A DNA stretch of 64,000 nt from Hyphomicrobiales bacterium (GTDB lineage: Bacteria > Pseudomonadota > Alphaproteobacteria > Rhizobiales > Rhizobiaceae). The stretch lies in the NCBI GenBank assembly GCA_900470805.1, contig UCCA01000020.1, positions 62,001 through 126,000 of the forward strand. The letters run 5' to 3'. Below, one piece after another: positions 49,283-58,642 of this stretch (position 1 is its first letter; each line of letters opens with the position of its first letter). The translations under genes and the position numbers were made by a program. The notes below the pieces were generated by a model. That model was not told the DNA's origin. It did no database searches and saw only the letters and a list, made by a program, of their open reading frames with translations.

Positions 49283-50353
49283 TCAGAGCGCGCGTGCCAA
49301 GGTCGCGGGAGCTGGCTTTCCGCCGCAGCCCCAATTCCAGTCGCGATTTCTGCCGGTGTCGAGGTGGATGGAGTCCGTGTGGCAGTAGGTGCCGACCCCG
49401 CCGCGGTCGGGCAGGGACCTGATGTAGCTGGCGATATCCCATTTCGAGACGCCGTCGATCTTGATATCGGCGGCGTCGCAGGTCTTGTGCATCGATTCCT
49501 CGGCGCCGCCGACCATGCGGTTGTGTTCGGGATCCCGGTAGCCTGATGTGACGAGGACGGGCTTGCCGAAATGGGTCTCGACGTTCCTGATGACGTTCAG
49601 CAGGTTCGGCTTGAAGCAGCCGACCTCGACCTTGTCGTTCTGGATGTGAAGGCCGTTCGGCGCGATTCGCGTCATGCCGGGCAGGGAGGCCTTTTGCAGC
49701 AGACCGGACAGGCTGGTCAGCAGGTTCTGCTTCGGCGCGCTGTAGAGCGCTTTGGTCGTCTGGCCGGGCAGGTAGCCGCTCGCCAGCGAGGCGGTCTGGG
49801 TAGGATCGATCCGCGTGCTGGTGTTTTCGGAGGATTGCTGCGGCAAAACGACCTGGCCTTGGGCCGCTGGATCGACTGGCGTCGGACTGCTGTAGACGCT
49901 CGAGCGGGTGGCGCTGACGCCGACCGGCGCATAGGCGTTGCCGCCTTCCGGCTGCAAAGTGGTTGAGGTCGAGTTGTTCTGGATTTTCGGATGAACCGAA
50001 AAAATGCTCATCGCCTGCGCGTTGATGCCTGTCTGCTGCAGGGCGAGGCCGCCAATATTGGCCGGGGCGGTCGCCGCGGAACCTGCAGCCACGGGCGCCG
50101 ACGCCGTCTGTGTGGCGCCCGCGTTCTGCTGGCCCGATACGTTGGAAACCATTGGGTCGCGGTAGCCGCCCTGCGTGGCAGAAGTGGCGGCGGGAGGCGT
50201 TTGTTGCGCCGTTGCTGTGGGCGCCGCCGGGGGCGTCGCGACTGCCGCAGCATCGACTGCGGTCTTGTCGGACACGCAGCCGGTCAGCAGCAGCGCCGAT
50301 GTGGCGATCAGAAGTGCCGCCCCGAGAGGCGTGCGCTTTTCAACAGCGAGCAA
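49283..50353 (-). CDS. M15-family D-Ala-D-Ala carboxypeptidase-like lipoprotein
   Basis: 356 residues. The N-terminal lipobox ALLLTGCVS (Cys about residue 26) marks an outer-membrane or periplasmic lipoprotein. A long Ala/Thr/Gln-rich linker (about 30-210) follows. The C-terminal about 130 residues are a peptidase M15_3 domain: LVTSGYRDPEHNRMVGGAEESMHKTCDAADIKIDG, then YCHTDSIHLDTG with the zinc His. It may trim peptidoglycan. Start TTG 50353 has GGAG at good spacing; another TTG five codons up (50368) lacks a site. Confidence 0.88.
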   Translation of the reverse strand: MLAVEKRTPLGAALLIATSALLLTGCVSDKTAVDAAAVATPPAAPTATAQQTPPAATSATQGGYRDPMVSNVSGQQNAGATQTASAPVAAGSAATAPANIGGLALQQTGINAQAMSIFSVHPKIQNNSTSTTLQPEGGNAYAPVGVSATRSSVYSSPTPVDPAAQGQVVLPQQSSENTSTRIDPTQTASLASGYLPGQTTKALYSAPKQNLLTSLSGLLQKASLPGMTRIAPNGLHIQNDKVEVGCFKPNLLNVIRNVETHFGKPVLVTSGYRDPEHNRMVGGAEESMHKTCDAADIKIDGVSKWDIASYIRSLPDRGGVGTYCHTDSIHLDTGRNRDWNWGCGGKPAPATLARAL

Positions 50354-50509
50354 GCGAGAATTCTCCAAAATGAAGTCATGAGGCGCGGGACTTGTCCTTT
50401 TCCGCCTCGAGTCATCGGGAGATTGCCCGCCGCCCGGACCTGCGGCAAGCGCGATCCGGGCGCAGTGGCCCGAAATCGCAAAAGCCGCAAGCCTCGCAAA
50501 AGCCTCGAC

Positions 50510-50950
50510 TTACCAGGCGCCGGTATTGCCCATCGACGTCCAAGGCTCGGCCGCCGGCAGGTTGCCACCCTTCTGCAGAATCTCGATCGAAATGCCGTCG
50601 GGCGAGCGGACGAAGGCCATGTGGCCGTCGCGCGGCGGGCGGTTAATGGTGATGCCGTTGTCCATCAGTTTCTGGCAGGTCGCGTAGATGTCATCGACCT
50701 CGTAGGCGAGGTGGCCGAAATTGCGGCCGCCAGTGTAATCCTCGGTGTCCCAGTTGTAGGTCAGTTCGAGGCAAGGCGCGCCCTTGGCGGTGGCATCGGC
50801 CTTGTCTTCGGGCGCGGCCAGAAAGACCAGCGTGAAGCGACCCTTCTCGTTGTCGATCCGGCGGGTCTCCTCAAGGCCGAAGAGTGTCGCGTAAAAGTGC
50901 AGGGAGGCGTCGAGGTCCTTCACGCGAACCATGGTGTGGAGATAACGCAT
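50510..50950 (-). CDS. gloA: Lactoylglutathione lyase (glyoxalase I)
   Basis: 146 residues; converts the methylglyoxal-glutathione hemithioacetal to S-lactoylglutathione. Metal ligands are visible: His in YLHTMVRV, Glu in CLELTYNW, His in NFGHLAYEVDDIY and Glu in SIEILQKG. RVKDLDASLHFYATLFGLEE is the N-terminal glyoxalase motif. It is divergent from the double cold-shock gene over 192 bases. Confidence 0.95.
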   Translation of the reverse strand: MRYLHTMVRVKDLDASLHFYATLFGLEETRRIDNEKGRFTLVFLAAPEDKADATAKGAPCLELTYNWDTEDYTGGRNFGHLAYEVDDIYATCQKLMDNGITINRPPRDGHMAFVRSPDGISIEILQKGGNLPAAEPWTSMGNTGAW

Positions 50951-51142
50951 TCTGTTTCCTTCTCAAATGCTCGTGGTCTGTTATGTGGCGCAGCGTCAGC
51001 TTCGAGCAAGACTAGGGGGTATGATTGACAACTGCGAATAAACGAAAAGTAGGGCTTGCGCTAATCCGTTACCAACATGTTAATCTTGATCTCAAGAATC
51101 AGTTAACCGTAACAGTGTGACGCGTATTGAGGGGCTGGCGAA

Positions 51143-51721
51143 ATGGCTGACAGAATTTCATCGACGGAATTCACTGACCTCGATCAACTCGCGGGCGATG
51201 CGGTTGACCTCATTGAGATTACCGGCGTCGTCAAGTGGTTCGACGTGGCGAAGGGCTTCGGTTTCATCGTGCCCGACAACGGCATGCAGGACGTGCTGCT
51301 GCATGTGACATGCCTGCGCCGCGATGGCTACCAGACCATCCTGGAAGGTACGCGTATCGTTGCGCTGATCCAGCGCCGGGATCGCGGCTACCAGGCGTTC
51401 AAGATTCTCTCGATGGACCAGTCCACGGCGGTCCATCCCTCGCAGTTGCCCCCAGTGCGCACGCATGTGCAGGTCACGCCGACGAGCGGGTTGGAGCGGG
51501 CCTTGGTCAAGTGGTTCAACCGCACCAAGGGTTTCGGTTTCCTGACGCGCGGCGAAGGCACCGAGGACATCTTCGTGCACATGGAAACGCTGCGTCGCTT
51601 CGGTCTGACCGAGCTTCGTCCCGGTCAGGTCGTCCTCGTCCGCTTCGGCGATGGCGACAAGGGATTGATGGCTGCCGAAATTCATCCGGACGCGCCAAGC
51701 CCTGTGAGCCGGGCGCACTGA
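51143..51721 (+). CDS. Cold-shock protein with two CSD domains
   Basis: A 192-residue RNA/ssDNA-binding protein with two cold-shock domains, as in Caulobacter CspC/D and other Alphaproteobacteria. Domain 1 (about residues 28-95) has VKWFDVAKGFGFIVPDNGMQDVLLH, lacking part of the RNP2 aromatics. Domain 2 (about 120-185) has VKWFNRTKGFGFLTRGEGTEDIFVHMETLRR, fully typical. It ends on the base where the DUF192 gene begins, so they form an operon. The upstream 190 bases may hold a cold-responsive leader. Confidence 0.93.
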   Translation: MADRISSTEFTDLDQLAGDAVDLIEITGVVKWFDVAKGFGFIVPDNGMQDVLLHVTCLRRDGYQTILEGTRIVALIQRRDRGYQAFKILSMDQSTAVHPSQLPPVRTHVQVTPTSGLERALVKWFNRTKGFGFLTRGEGTEDIFVHMETLRRFGLTELRPGQVVLVRFGDGDKGLMAAEIHPDAPSPVSRAH

Positions 51722-52200
51722 TGAGCATGATTTCGCATCGGATCGGAAGCGCCTTCGTGGCGCTTTTTTTCATGCTGGCACTGCCGGCTTTCGCGCAATC
51801 CACCGTCAAGTTCGACAAGGAGCCGCTGGTGATCCAGACGGCAGCCGGCAACAAGATCAGCTTCGTCGTGGAGATTGCCGATACCAACGAGCAGCGCCAG
51901 CGCGGGCTGATGTACCGCAAGGACATGGCCGACGACGCTGGCATGATCTTCGACTTCGGCACCTCGAAGCGGGTGCAGATGTGGATGGAGAATACCGTGC
52001 TGCCGCTTGATATGCTGTTCATCGATCGGGCAGGCACTATTCGCGGCATCAAGCAGAATGCCGTGCCCTTTTCGCGCGATATCATCGATTCTGTGATTGA
52101 AGTGAAGTACGTGCTTGAGCTTAACGCTGGCGTTTCGGCAAAGCTCGGCATCAAGTCTGGTGATACGGTGGTGAGCGCAACAATCGCGAAATACAAGTAA
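51721..52200 (+). CDS. DUF192 family exported protein
   Basis: 159 residues with a signal peptide (FVALFFMLALPAFAQS) followed by the DUF192 domain: NEQRQRGLMYRKDMADDAGMIFDFGTSKRVQMWMENTVLPLDMLFIDRAG, then NAGVSAKLGIKSGD. Exported beta-barrel family of unknown function, commonly next to the csp gene in rhizobia. Its ATG shares the TGA of the cold-shock gene (TGATG). Confidence 0.92.
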   Translation: MSMISHRIGSAFVALFFMLALPAFAQSTVKFDKEPLVIQTAAGNKISFVVEIADTNEQRQRGLMYRKDMADDAGMIFDFGTSKRVQMWMENTVLPLDMLFIDRAGTIRGIKQNAVPFSRDIIDSVIEVKYVLELNAGVSAKLGIKSGDTVVSATIAKYK

Positions 52201-52253
52201 TCAGCCGGCGGGCCGGTTCTGCTTTCTCGCTGCCGGTCACTCCACGTAAAAGA

Positions 52254-52285
52254 GGCTCGTCTGGCGGTTGAGGCCAAGACGAGCC
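52254..52285. terminator. Possible hairpin after the csp-DUF192 operon
   Basis: GGCTCGTCT (52254-52262) pairs with AGACGAGCC (52277-52285), loop 14. No clear T-run follows, so termination is uncertain. The rest of 52201-52403 contains nothing recognisable. Confidence 0.45.
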
Positions 52286-52403
52286 AAGTCATACGTATGA
52301 GCGACGTGCAAGAAGCTCATGGGGTAAGACTACAGATCTTGGCGGCAGGCGCTTTGATCTGCGTCAAACCGGAGGCTGGCCAAATCAAGCTTGTGCTGCA
52401 ACC

Positions 52404-52628
52404 TCAGGCTTTCTTCACGAATTCCGTTTTCAGCACCAGGCCCTTGACCTGCTTGGTGTTGCATTCGACTTCGCCGGGATTGCCGTTCAGCCGGATGTTC
52501 TTCACCAGCGTGCCGCGCTTGATGGTTTCCGATGTGCCCTTGACCTTCAAGTCCTTGATCAGCGTGACGGAATCGCCATCGTTGAGCTGGGCGCCGTTGC
52601 TGTCTTTTACGATCGTGTCGTCCGCCAT
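52404..52628 (-). CDS. PhnA/YjdM C-terminal domain protein
   Basis: 74 residues equal to the C-terminal domain of PhnA (YjdM): VKDSNGAQLNDGDSVTLIKDLKVKGTSETIKRGTLVKNIRLNGNPGEVECNTKQVKGLVLKTEFVKK. The zinc-ribbon N-terminal half of the E. coli protein is missing, as in many single-domain relatives. Despite the name, a role in phosphonate use is not established. Start ATG 52628. Confidence 0.9.
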   Translation of the reverse strand: MADDTIVKDSNGAQLNDGDSVTLIKDLKVKGTSETIKRGTLVKNIRLNGNPGEVECNTKQVKGLVLKTEFVKKA

Positions 52629-52950
52629 TATCGTCTTGCTCCTGATGTTTTCGAATGTGAGCGGGCGCGCAGTTGCCGTTACGTGAGGCGACGTTTCGTT
52701 GCGTCATGTTCGGTGCCGTCGCACGACCCTTGAATGCCTCCCTAAACGCATGCTTCTTCAAAGTAAAATCAAATGCTTGGCCGGCATAATTGATAAGCTT
52801 TTGCTCAATTTGGTATCACGCGGATCCGCAGAATGATGGGCCGTTGTACTGATGGACCTGAAGTTTGGGGTGTCAGCGCGGCTGGCAAAAGCTGGTTCGC
52901 GTCCCTATCTGTAGGCCACGAGATGAAACGTCCTGATATGGAGAGAATCT
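52629..52950. other. Gene-free stretch between phnA-like gene and msrA
   Basis: 322 bases without a supportable gene. It must hold the divergent promoters. I see no hairpin, repeat or RNA gene worth naming in it. Confidence 0.5.
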
Positions 52951-53463
52951 ATGACCACTGAACGCGCAGTACTGGCAGGCGGTTGCTTCTGGGGCATGCA
53001 GGATCTGATCCGCCGGCTCCCCGGCGTCGAGACGACGCGGGTGGGATATACCGGTGGCGAAGTGGCGAATGCCACTTACCGCAATCACGGAAACCACGCC
53101 GAGGCGATCGAGATCGTGTTCGATCCCGCCAAGACGAGCTATCGCGACATTCTGGAGTTCTTCTTCCAGATCCACGATCCGTCGACTCCGAACCGCCAGG
53201 GCAACGATCTTGGCCCGAGCTACCGTTCCGCCATCTTCTATACCGGCGATGCGCAGAAGCAGGTTGCCGAAGATACGATCGCCGATGTGAATGCGTCAGG
53301 TCTCTGGCCGGGCAAGGTGGTCACTGAGCTCGCGCCCGTCAGTGATTTCTGGGAGGCCGAGCCGGAGCACCAGGATTATCTGGAGCGTATTCCAAACGGC
53401 TATACCTGCCATTTCGTGCGCCCCGGCTGGAAGCTGCCGAAGCGGAAGTCCACCGCCGCCTGA
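52951..53463 (+). CDS. msrA: Peptide-methionine (S)-S-oxide reductase
   Basis: 170 residues; repairs methionine sulfoxide in proteins in the cytoplasm using thioredoxin. The catalytic Cys lies in GGCFWGMQDL (about residue 11), TRVGYTGGEVANATYRN and HAEAIEIVFDP follow, then LEFFFQIHDPSTPNRQGNDLGPSYRSAIFY. The C-terminal C-H-F (GYTCHFVRPGW) may resolve. Monodomain, no MsrB part, no signal peptide. GGAGAGAA precedes the ATG. Confidence 0.95.
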   Translation: MTTERAVLAGGCFWGMQDLIRRLPGVETTRVGYTGGEVANATYRNHGNHAEAIEIVFDPAKTSYRDILEFFFQIHDPSTPNRQGNDLGPSYRSAIFYTGDAQKQVAEDTIADVNASGLWPGKVVTELAPVSDFWEAEPEHQDYLERIPNGYTCHFVRPGWKLPKRKSTAA

Positions 53464-53486
53464 GACAGGTCACGATATGAATAAGA

Positions 53487-53521
53487 AACGCCAGGTCGAT
53501 GAGACCTGGCGTTCTGCGTTT
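53487..53521 (+). terminator. Rho-independent terminator after msrA
   Basis: AACGCCAGGTC pairs with GACCTGGCGTT around GATGA, followed by CTGCGTTTT. Placed 24 bases past the msrA stop and before the convergent regulator; may serve both. Confidence 0.75.
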
Positions 53522-53550
53522 TAAAGGCGATTACTGGCTCTACCGCGTTG

Positions 53551-54201
53551 TCAGGCGGTGGGGATCACGCTGCCGATGACGGTCTCAAGAATCGTCGCCG
53601 CCGCGTCCTGGTAATCGTCATCGGTCATCTCGGGCACGCGCAAGGCATCGCAGGCGAGCTTGTCGGAATCGATGTAGAACTGCGTCGCCGACCACAGGAT
53701 GATGAAAAGGTGCCGGGGATTGACCGGTCTCATCCGGCCATTTGCGATCCAGCCCTCGACGATGGTCACACGCTTGTCGGTAGCCTCGCGCATATGTTCG
53801 CGATCGGCATCCGACAGGAATGGTCCACCGCTCTGCAACTCGGCGGCGAACAGCCGCGATTCCTCCGGGTTGCGGCGGCCGTAGTCGAGCTTGGCGCGGA
53901 CATAGGCTTCGAGCGCCTCGCGCGGCTCGCGATCGGCCCGGATCTCCTCCAGTGCCTCGTCCCAGCCGGAGATCAGCTTGCGCAGGATGCCCGTGTAGAT
54001 CGCTTCCTTGGAGGTGAAGTAATAGTAGATGTTCGCTTTCGGCAGGCCTGCCTCTTCGGCGACTTCGGCGATTCGCACCCCCTGGAAGCCGTTTTTAGAA
54101 AACAGCAGCGTTGCCGCGCGAAGAATCTCGGCTTCGTTCTTGCGGCGAATTTTCCCGACCTCGCTTCGTTGCGAGGCGAGAGGCCTGTCTGCGCTTTGCA
54201 T
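53551..54201 (-). CDS. TetR-family regulator, RutR-like
   Basis: 216 residues from ATG 54201. The N-terminal HTH is ILRAATLLFSKNGFQGVRIAEVAEEAGLPKANIYYYFTSKEAIYTGIL. The C-terminal domain (YVRAKLDYGRRNPEESRLFAAELQSGGPFL...LFIILWSATQFYIDSD) matches the RutR/YcdC group, which in E. coli senses uracil and controls pyrimidine use. No rut genes are here, so the target is unknown. GGAAGA precedes the chosen start; further ATGs at 54219 and 54276 are weaker. Confidence 0.9.
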   Translation of the reverse strand: MQSADRPLASQRSEVGKIRRKNEAEILRAATLLFSKNGFQGVRIAEVAEEAGLPKANIYYYFTSKEAIYTGILRKLISGWDEALEEIRADREPREALEAYVRAKLDYGRRNPEESRLFAAELQSGGPFLSDADREHMREATDKRVTIVEGWIANGRMRPVNPRHLFIILWSATQFYIDSDKLACDALRVPEMTDDDYQDAAATILETVIGSVIPTA

Positions 54202-54424
54202 GATGTCTTCCAATTGCATGGTCCGCGCATTCCACAATCTGCCGAAGGCGTGGTGGTGCATGGCGTCATCGGACAATATCCTCTCAGCGCGACCGTTGCA
54301 ATAAACTGACCAGATGGTCAGTCATTGAAGTGATGATGAGTAATGTCCCAAGTGCGACGGGAAGGAATGATATTCGCTAAACTTTTGGCGCGTCGACGCG
54401 GGGTGATACTGGTAGGATGGATAA

Positions 54425-55318
54425 ATGCCACAGCTGCCCGTGATCATACGTCACGGCGGACCAAGCAATGGACGATCGGCAGACCGGAAAGACACCTTGA
54501 ACATCAATTTTGTCGACAAGAGACCAACCTGCGAAACCGTCGCAATGATTGCCGTGCGGGGTGGCGTCGTCACGCAAGCGACGCGGGTGGTGGCCGAGGA
54601 GATGGCGATCGCCTTTTCCTATGGTGGCAGTTCACATGCGGTGATGATGGCGACACCTGATGATCTCGTCGATTTCGCCATCGGTTTCAGTCTGACCGAA
54701 GGGTTGATCGCTGCCGCTTCGGAGATTGAAAGCATCGAGATCGTCCGCGATGTAATGGGTGTCGATGTTCAGCTATCGCTTGTGGCCGACGTCGAGGAAA
54801 AGCTGCGGGCTCGCCGTCGTCATATGATGGGGCCGGTGGGATGTGGCCTCTGCGGGATCGAATCGCTGGAGCAGGCCGTTCGCCAGACACCCAGCGTTGC
54901 CTCGGCGCCTCTGACAATCACACCGGCCGATATTGTCACTGCTGTTGCATCGCTCGCCGACAGGCAGGTGCTCAACCAAGCGACCCGAGCGGTGCATGGG
55001 GCGGGCTTTTATGTTCCAGGCCAGGGATTGGCGATCGTGCGGGAGGATGTCGGGCGGCACAATGCGCTGGACAAGTTATGCGGCGCGGTGATTGCTTCAG
55101 ATACTGCAGGCGCCAGCGGCGCCGTGACGGTGACAAGCCGGCTGTCAATCGAGATGATCCAAAAGGCAAGTATTCTCGGTAGTCCTGTCATTATCGCCAT
55201 ATCGGCGCCCACGGCTTATGCCATTCGGGCGGCAGATAAAGCGGGGATGACTTTGATCGCTGTTGCTAGGGGTTATGAGTTCGAGATTTTCACCCATGCG
55301 CACCGGGTGATTCTGTAA
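54425..55318 (+). CDS. fdhD: Formate dehydrogenase accessory sulfurtransferase FdhD
   Basis: 297 residues. FdhD passes sulfur from the cysteine desulfurase to the molybdenum cofactor of formate dehydrogenase. The catalytic Cys pair is in MGPVGCGLCGIESLEQA (about residues 138-154), and the cofactor-binding segment reads REDVGRHNALDKLCGAVI; the C-terminal LGSPVIIAISAPTAYAI is conserved. No formate dehydrogenase genes lie in the window. The first about 30 residues are extra and the start could be later. Confidence 0.93.
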   Translation: MPQLPVIIRHGGPSNGRSADRKDTLNINFVDKRPTCETVAMIAVRGGVVTQATRVVAEEMAIAFSYGGSSHAVMMATPDDLVDFAIGFSLTEGLIAAASEIESIEIVRDVMGVDVQLSLVADVEEKLRARRRHMMGPVGCGLCGIESLEQAVRQTPSVASAPLTITPADIVTAVASLADRQVLNQATRAVHGAGFYVPGQGLAIVREDVGRHNALDKLCGAVIASDTAGASGAVTVTSRLSIEMIQKASILGSPVIIAISAPTAYAIRAADKAGMTLIAVARGYEFEIFTHAHRVIL

Positions 55319-55349
55319 ACCTCTGCCTTGTGGTCAGCGTCCAGGTTGA

Positions 55350-55658
55350 TCAGCCCGGTGAACGACACGCCATTCGTGCGCCTGTCGGGCTGGCATAGGT
55401 GTCATCCGTCGGGTGGTACGAGCGATAGCGCTGCGCGCACCACCTGATGTGATTTATCTCGGTCGGGGACAGAAGAAGATTGCCTTCCGCGCCATTGCCG
55501 CTGTCGCTTTCACTGAACGCCGCGAGCGCGCCTTGCGATCCGGACGATTCCGGTGTCGGCGCAGTCAGGATGCTGAAAGCATTGGCCGGAGCGAACGACG
55601 ATGCCAGAACCGAAACGCCCAGCGTCAGCGTGGAAATGAAATTCGTTGTTCTGGCCAT
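55350..55658 (-). CDS. BA14K-family secreted protein
   Basis: 102 residues. Signal peptide ISTLTLGVSVLASSFAPANA precedes a Ser/Gly-rich linker. The C-terminal HIRWCAQRYRSYHPTDDTYASPTGARMAC is the BA14K motif (WC..RYRSY-P..-TY...G-R..C) typical of Rhizobiales. Role unknown; named from a Brucella immunoreactive protein. The gap 55659-55936 holds nothing recognised. Confidence 0.85.
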   Translation of the reverse strand: MARTTNFISTLTLGVSVLASSFAPANAFSILTAPTPESSGSQGALAAFSESDSGNGAEGNLLLSPTEINHIRWCAQRYRSYHPTDDTYASPTGARMACRSPG

Positions 55659-55936
55659 CGACGGAAAACCTTGTTCATCGTTCGATAAATGAACGACTCT
55701 TTAAGGATTTTGTTCCGTGGGCTGGGTTGGCTCACTTTGGAATGAGGCCGGAAAGCCAGGGATCTGGGAACCGTCGAGGGCGTGCTTCACGCAATTGCCG
55801 CCGTGTGACCGGCAGACAGTCAAACGTCGCCGTGATGCGCCAACCATTGGTTTAGCCAGGCTGACCGATCGAAAAGAACGATGCTACAGCTATTTCATTT
55901 TTTGGGAATTGCCGAACATCTTCAGCTGTTTGTCGA

Positions 55937-56013
<77 letters not shown>

Positions 56014-56188
56014 TACCAACGAGGAGGCCAATACACGGTTCGTTGGTGGGCCGCAATAACTAAAATCGACTTTCCACATCGATAGGGCACGAAGGCTTCA
56101 GGTTTCTGTCAGAAACGGATGCCATCTCCCGGCCGAATGATGCGGCGGTCCTGCCTGGATCGCGTGGCATCACGGTGGAGAGAGCATA

Positions 56189-57859
56189 TTGGACGACACA
56201 CGTTTATCGGCTCCGCGCAGGCGCTTTCGGCCGCGCATGGGCAGCATTTCCCTCTCGGTTTTGACGGCGGTCTATATTCTTGTCGTGGCAAACCAGACCT
56301 TCTGGAGCCGCGCCTTCGATTATCTCTCGTTTGTGCCGACGGCCTTTGCCGGTTTCATCGTCGGGATTTTTGCCATCACCGTGGCTGCCTTCACCACGTT
56401 TTCGGTGAAGTACCTGATCAAGCCCGCGCTGATCTTCTTTGTCATGGTGGCTGTCTTGTCGTCGTGGTTCACCGATCAGTTCGGCGTCGTCATCGACAAG
56501 GAAATGATCCGCAATGCCGCCGTGACCACGCACGCCGAATCGGCGCATCTGATCACACCGTCCTTCATGCTGCACATTCTGCTGGCCGGAGTGCTGCCGT
56601 CGCTGTTCATCATCTGGGTCGAGATTGTCCACAAGCCATTCCTGAAGAAGTTGGTCTGGAACATGGCAGTGATCATGCCGTGCCTGATGGTGTTCGTGGT
56701 GGTCGGTCTGTCGTTTTCGCAGACCTATGCCTCGGTCGGACGCCTGCACCGGGATCTGATGCTGACGCTCAATCCCTTCATTCCGATCGGCAGCGTGGCG
56801 CGCTTCGTGTTTGCTTCCGAGGAGGATCGCAACATCGTGCGGCGGCCGCTCGGCACCGACGCGCACCAGCGCTCGGCCAGCGCCAACGGCAAGCCGCGGG
56901 TGACGATCATCGTTGCCGGCGAGACGGGCAGGGCGCAGAACTTCTCGCTCGGCGGTTATCCGCGCGAGACCAACCCCGAGATGAAGGCGCGGGGCGTCGT
57001 CTATTTTTCCAATGCGACCAGTTGCGGCACGTCGACGGCAGTGTCTTTGCCCTGCATGTACTCGGTCTATCCGCGTAGCGACTATACTCATCGCAAGGGA
57101 CTGGAGACCGACAATCTGACCGACATTCTCGGTCACGCGAAGATCAACGTCGAATGGTGGGACAACGACACCGGCAGCTATGGCGTGGCCAACCGCATTC
57201 CCTATCGCTTCCTGCCCGATGCCGCCGATCCGCGCTTTTGCACCGATGGCGAGTGCCTGGATACCGTGCTGCTCGACAAGCTCGACAGCTGGCTTGCGAA
57301 CGTGAAGAGCGACAGCGTGCTGGTGCTGCATCAGCTCGGCAGCCACGGTCCGGCCTACTATCGGCGTTATCCCGATGACTTCCGTCGCTTCACGCCCGAC
57401 TGCCGCACACCGGAGTTCGGCGCCTGCAAGTCGGAGGAGATCGTCAACGCCTACGACAACAGCATCCTGTTCACAGACCATGTGGTGGCCAAGGTCATCG
57501 ACAATCTGAAGGCAAGGCAGGATTCGATCTCCGCCGCGATGGTCTATGTTTCCGATCACGGCGAATCGCTTGGCGAAAACGGCCTTTATCTACATGGTGC
57601 GCCTTATATTATCGCACCGGCGGAGCAGACGCGAGCGCCGATCATCACATGGCTGTCACCCGATTTCAGTGTGGCATCGGGCATCGACACGGCCTGCCTT
57701 GCTGCAAAAGCTGCCGATCCTGTCTCCCACGACAATTTCTTCCACAGCATTCTTGGTCTGATGGATGTCGCGACGACGGTTTACGATCCGACGCTCGATC
57801 TTTTCGCCCGCTGCAAGAGGCCGGGTGAGGTTGTGGCGCAGGACATGCACAAGGGCTGA
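56189..57859 (+). CDS. eptA: Lipid A phosphoethanolamine transferase (EptA type), copy 1
   Basis: 556 residues. Five N-terminal TM helices (about 19-190; e.g. LSVLTAVYILVVANQTFW) are followed by a periplasmic sulfatase-fold domain. Catalytic landmarks are GETGRAQNFSLGGYPRETNP (metal Glu), TSCGTSTAVSLPCMYS with the nucleophile Thr, YTHRKGLETDNLTDIL and VYVSDHGESLGENGLYLHGAPY. It adds phosphoethanolamine to lipid A phosphates, lowering negative charge. TTG start with GGAGAGAG upstream. A paralogue follows 1.5 kb downstream with the same TTG-type start. Confidence 0.93.
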   Translation: MDDTRLSAPRRRFRPRMGSISLSVLTAVYILVVANQTFWSRAFDYLSFVPTAFAGFIVGIFAITVAAFTTFSVKYLIKPALIFFVMVAVLSSWFTDQFGVVIDKEMIRNAAVTTHAESAHLITPSFMLHILLAGVLPSLFIIWVEIVHKPFLKKLVWNMAVIMPCLMVFVVVGLSFSQTYASVGRLHRDLMLTLNPFIPIGSVARFVFASEEDRNIVRRPLGTDAHQRSASANGKPRVTIIVAGETGRAQNFSLGGYPRETNPEMKARGVVYFSNATSCGTSTAVSLPCMYSVYPRSDYTHRKGLETDNLTDILGHAKINVEWWDNDTGSYGVANRIPYRFLPDAADPRFCTDGECLDTVLLDKLDSWLANVKSDSVLVLHQLGSHGPAYYRRYPDDFRRFTPDCRTPEFGACKSEEIVNAYDNSILFTDHVVAKVIDNLKARQDSISAAMVYVSDHGESLGENGLYLHGAPYIIAPAEQTRAPIITWLSPDFSVASGIDTACLAAKAADPVSHDNFFHSILGLMDVATTVYDPTLDLFARCKRPGEVVAQDMHKG

Positions 57860-57868
57860 ACGGTCCAT

Positions 57869-57889
57869 GCCGCCGGGCTGCGGCTTTTT
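57869..57889 (+). terminator. Terminator after eptA copy 1
   Basis: GCCGC (57869-57873) pairs with GCGGC (57880-57884), then a T5 run. Short but well placed 10 bases past the stop. Confidence 0.65.
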
Positions 57890-58015
57890 CCTTGAAAAGG
57901 AATAGATTCGCCGCTAATCAAAATTCATCTCTTCGTGCGATCATGGACGAAGACGGCCCGGAAACGGTGCCGGATGACATCGAGGGCGAAAGCCATTAAT
58001 CGGAGGCGTGCAGCA

Positions 58016-58321
58016 ATGTCTGCCAAGATCTATCGTCCAGCCAAGACCGCCATGCAATCCGGCAAGGCAAAGACCCATCTCTGGGTGCTTGAATTCGATC
58101 AGGAGATTCCGCGCACGATCGATCCGATCATGGGTTACACCTCGTCGTCCGACATGCGCCAGCAGGTGAAGTTGAATTTCGAAACGCAGGAACTGGCCGA
58201 AGCCTACGCCCAGCGCAACGGCATCGAATACCGGGTGATCGCACCGAAGGATCCGCAGCGCCAGACGGTGGCGTATCCGGATAATTTCCGCTATACGCGC
58301 ACGCAGCCCTGGACGCACTGA
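58016..58321 (+). CDS. NADH dehydrogenase complex I accessory subunit (NDUFS4-like)
   Basis: A 101-residue protein of the ETC_C1_NDUFA4 / NDUFS4 family: KIYRPAKTAMQSGKAKTHLWVLEF, PMGYTSSSDMRQ-type core (ours IMGYTSSSDMRQQVKLNFETQELAEAYAQRNGIEYRV) and a final NFRYTRTQPWTH. It is an 18-kDa-type supernumerary subunit of respiratory complex I restricted to Alphaproteobacteria and mitochondria. Strong CGGAGG site before ATG 58016. It stands alone beside tRNA-Arg. Confidence 0.9.
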   Translation: MSAKIYRPAKTAMQSGKAKTHLWVLEFDQEIPRTIDPIMGYTSSSDMRQQVKLNFETQELAEAYAQRNGIEYRVIAPKDPQRQTVAYPDNFRYTRTQPWTH

Positions 58322-58371
58322 TCCGCGTCCCGGAGTGATTTTGCCGATGCATCAAGGTGCATCGGCCGTAC

Positions 58372-58448
<77 letters not shown>

Positions 58449-58642
58449 ACGATTTCAAATACTTAATAGAGATTCCGACTGTTTTCGTCCCATTCGTGGG
58501 GTGCGATTTACCGATCTGCATTTCGCGATCTGCGAACATCCAGCCTGCTTGCCCGCCTCTGCGAAAGCATCTTCGCTTTCAGGTGGCCGTCAGCATCGGG
58601 GTTCAAGGTCCTGTCAATTCGTACGGATTGTCAGGATTTGCC

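Noticed and set aside
56204..57559. 451-codon frame opposite eptA copy 1
   Set aside because: His/Arg/Asp-rich shadow of the transmembrane and sulfatase domains; no family features.
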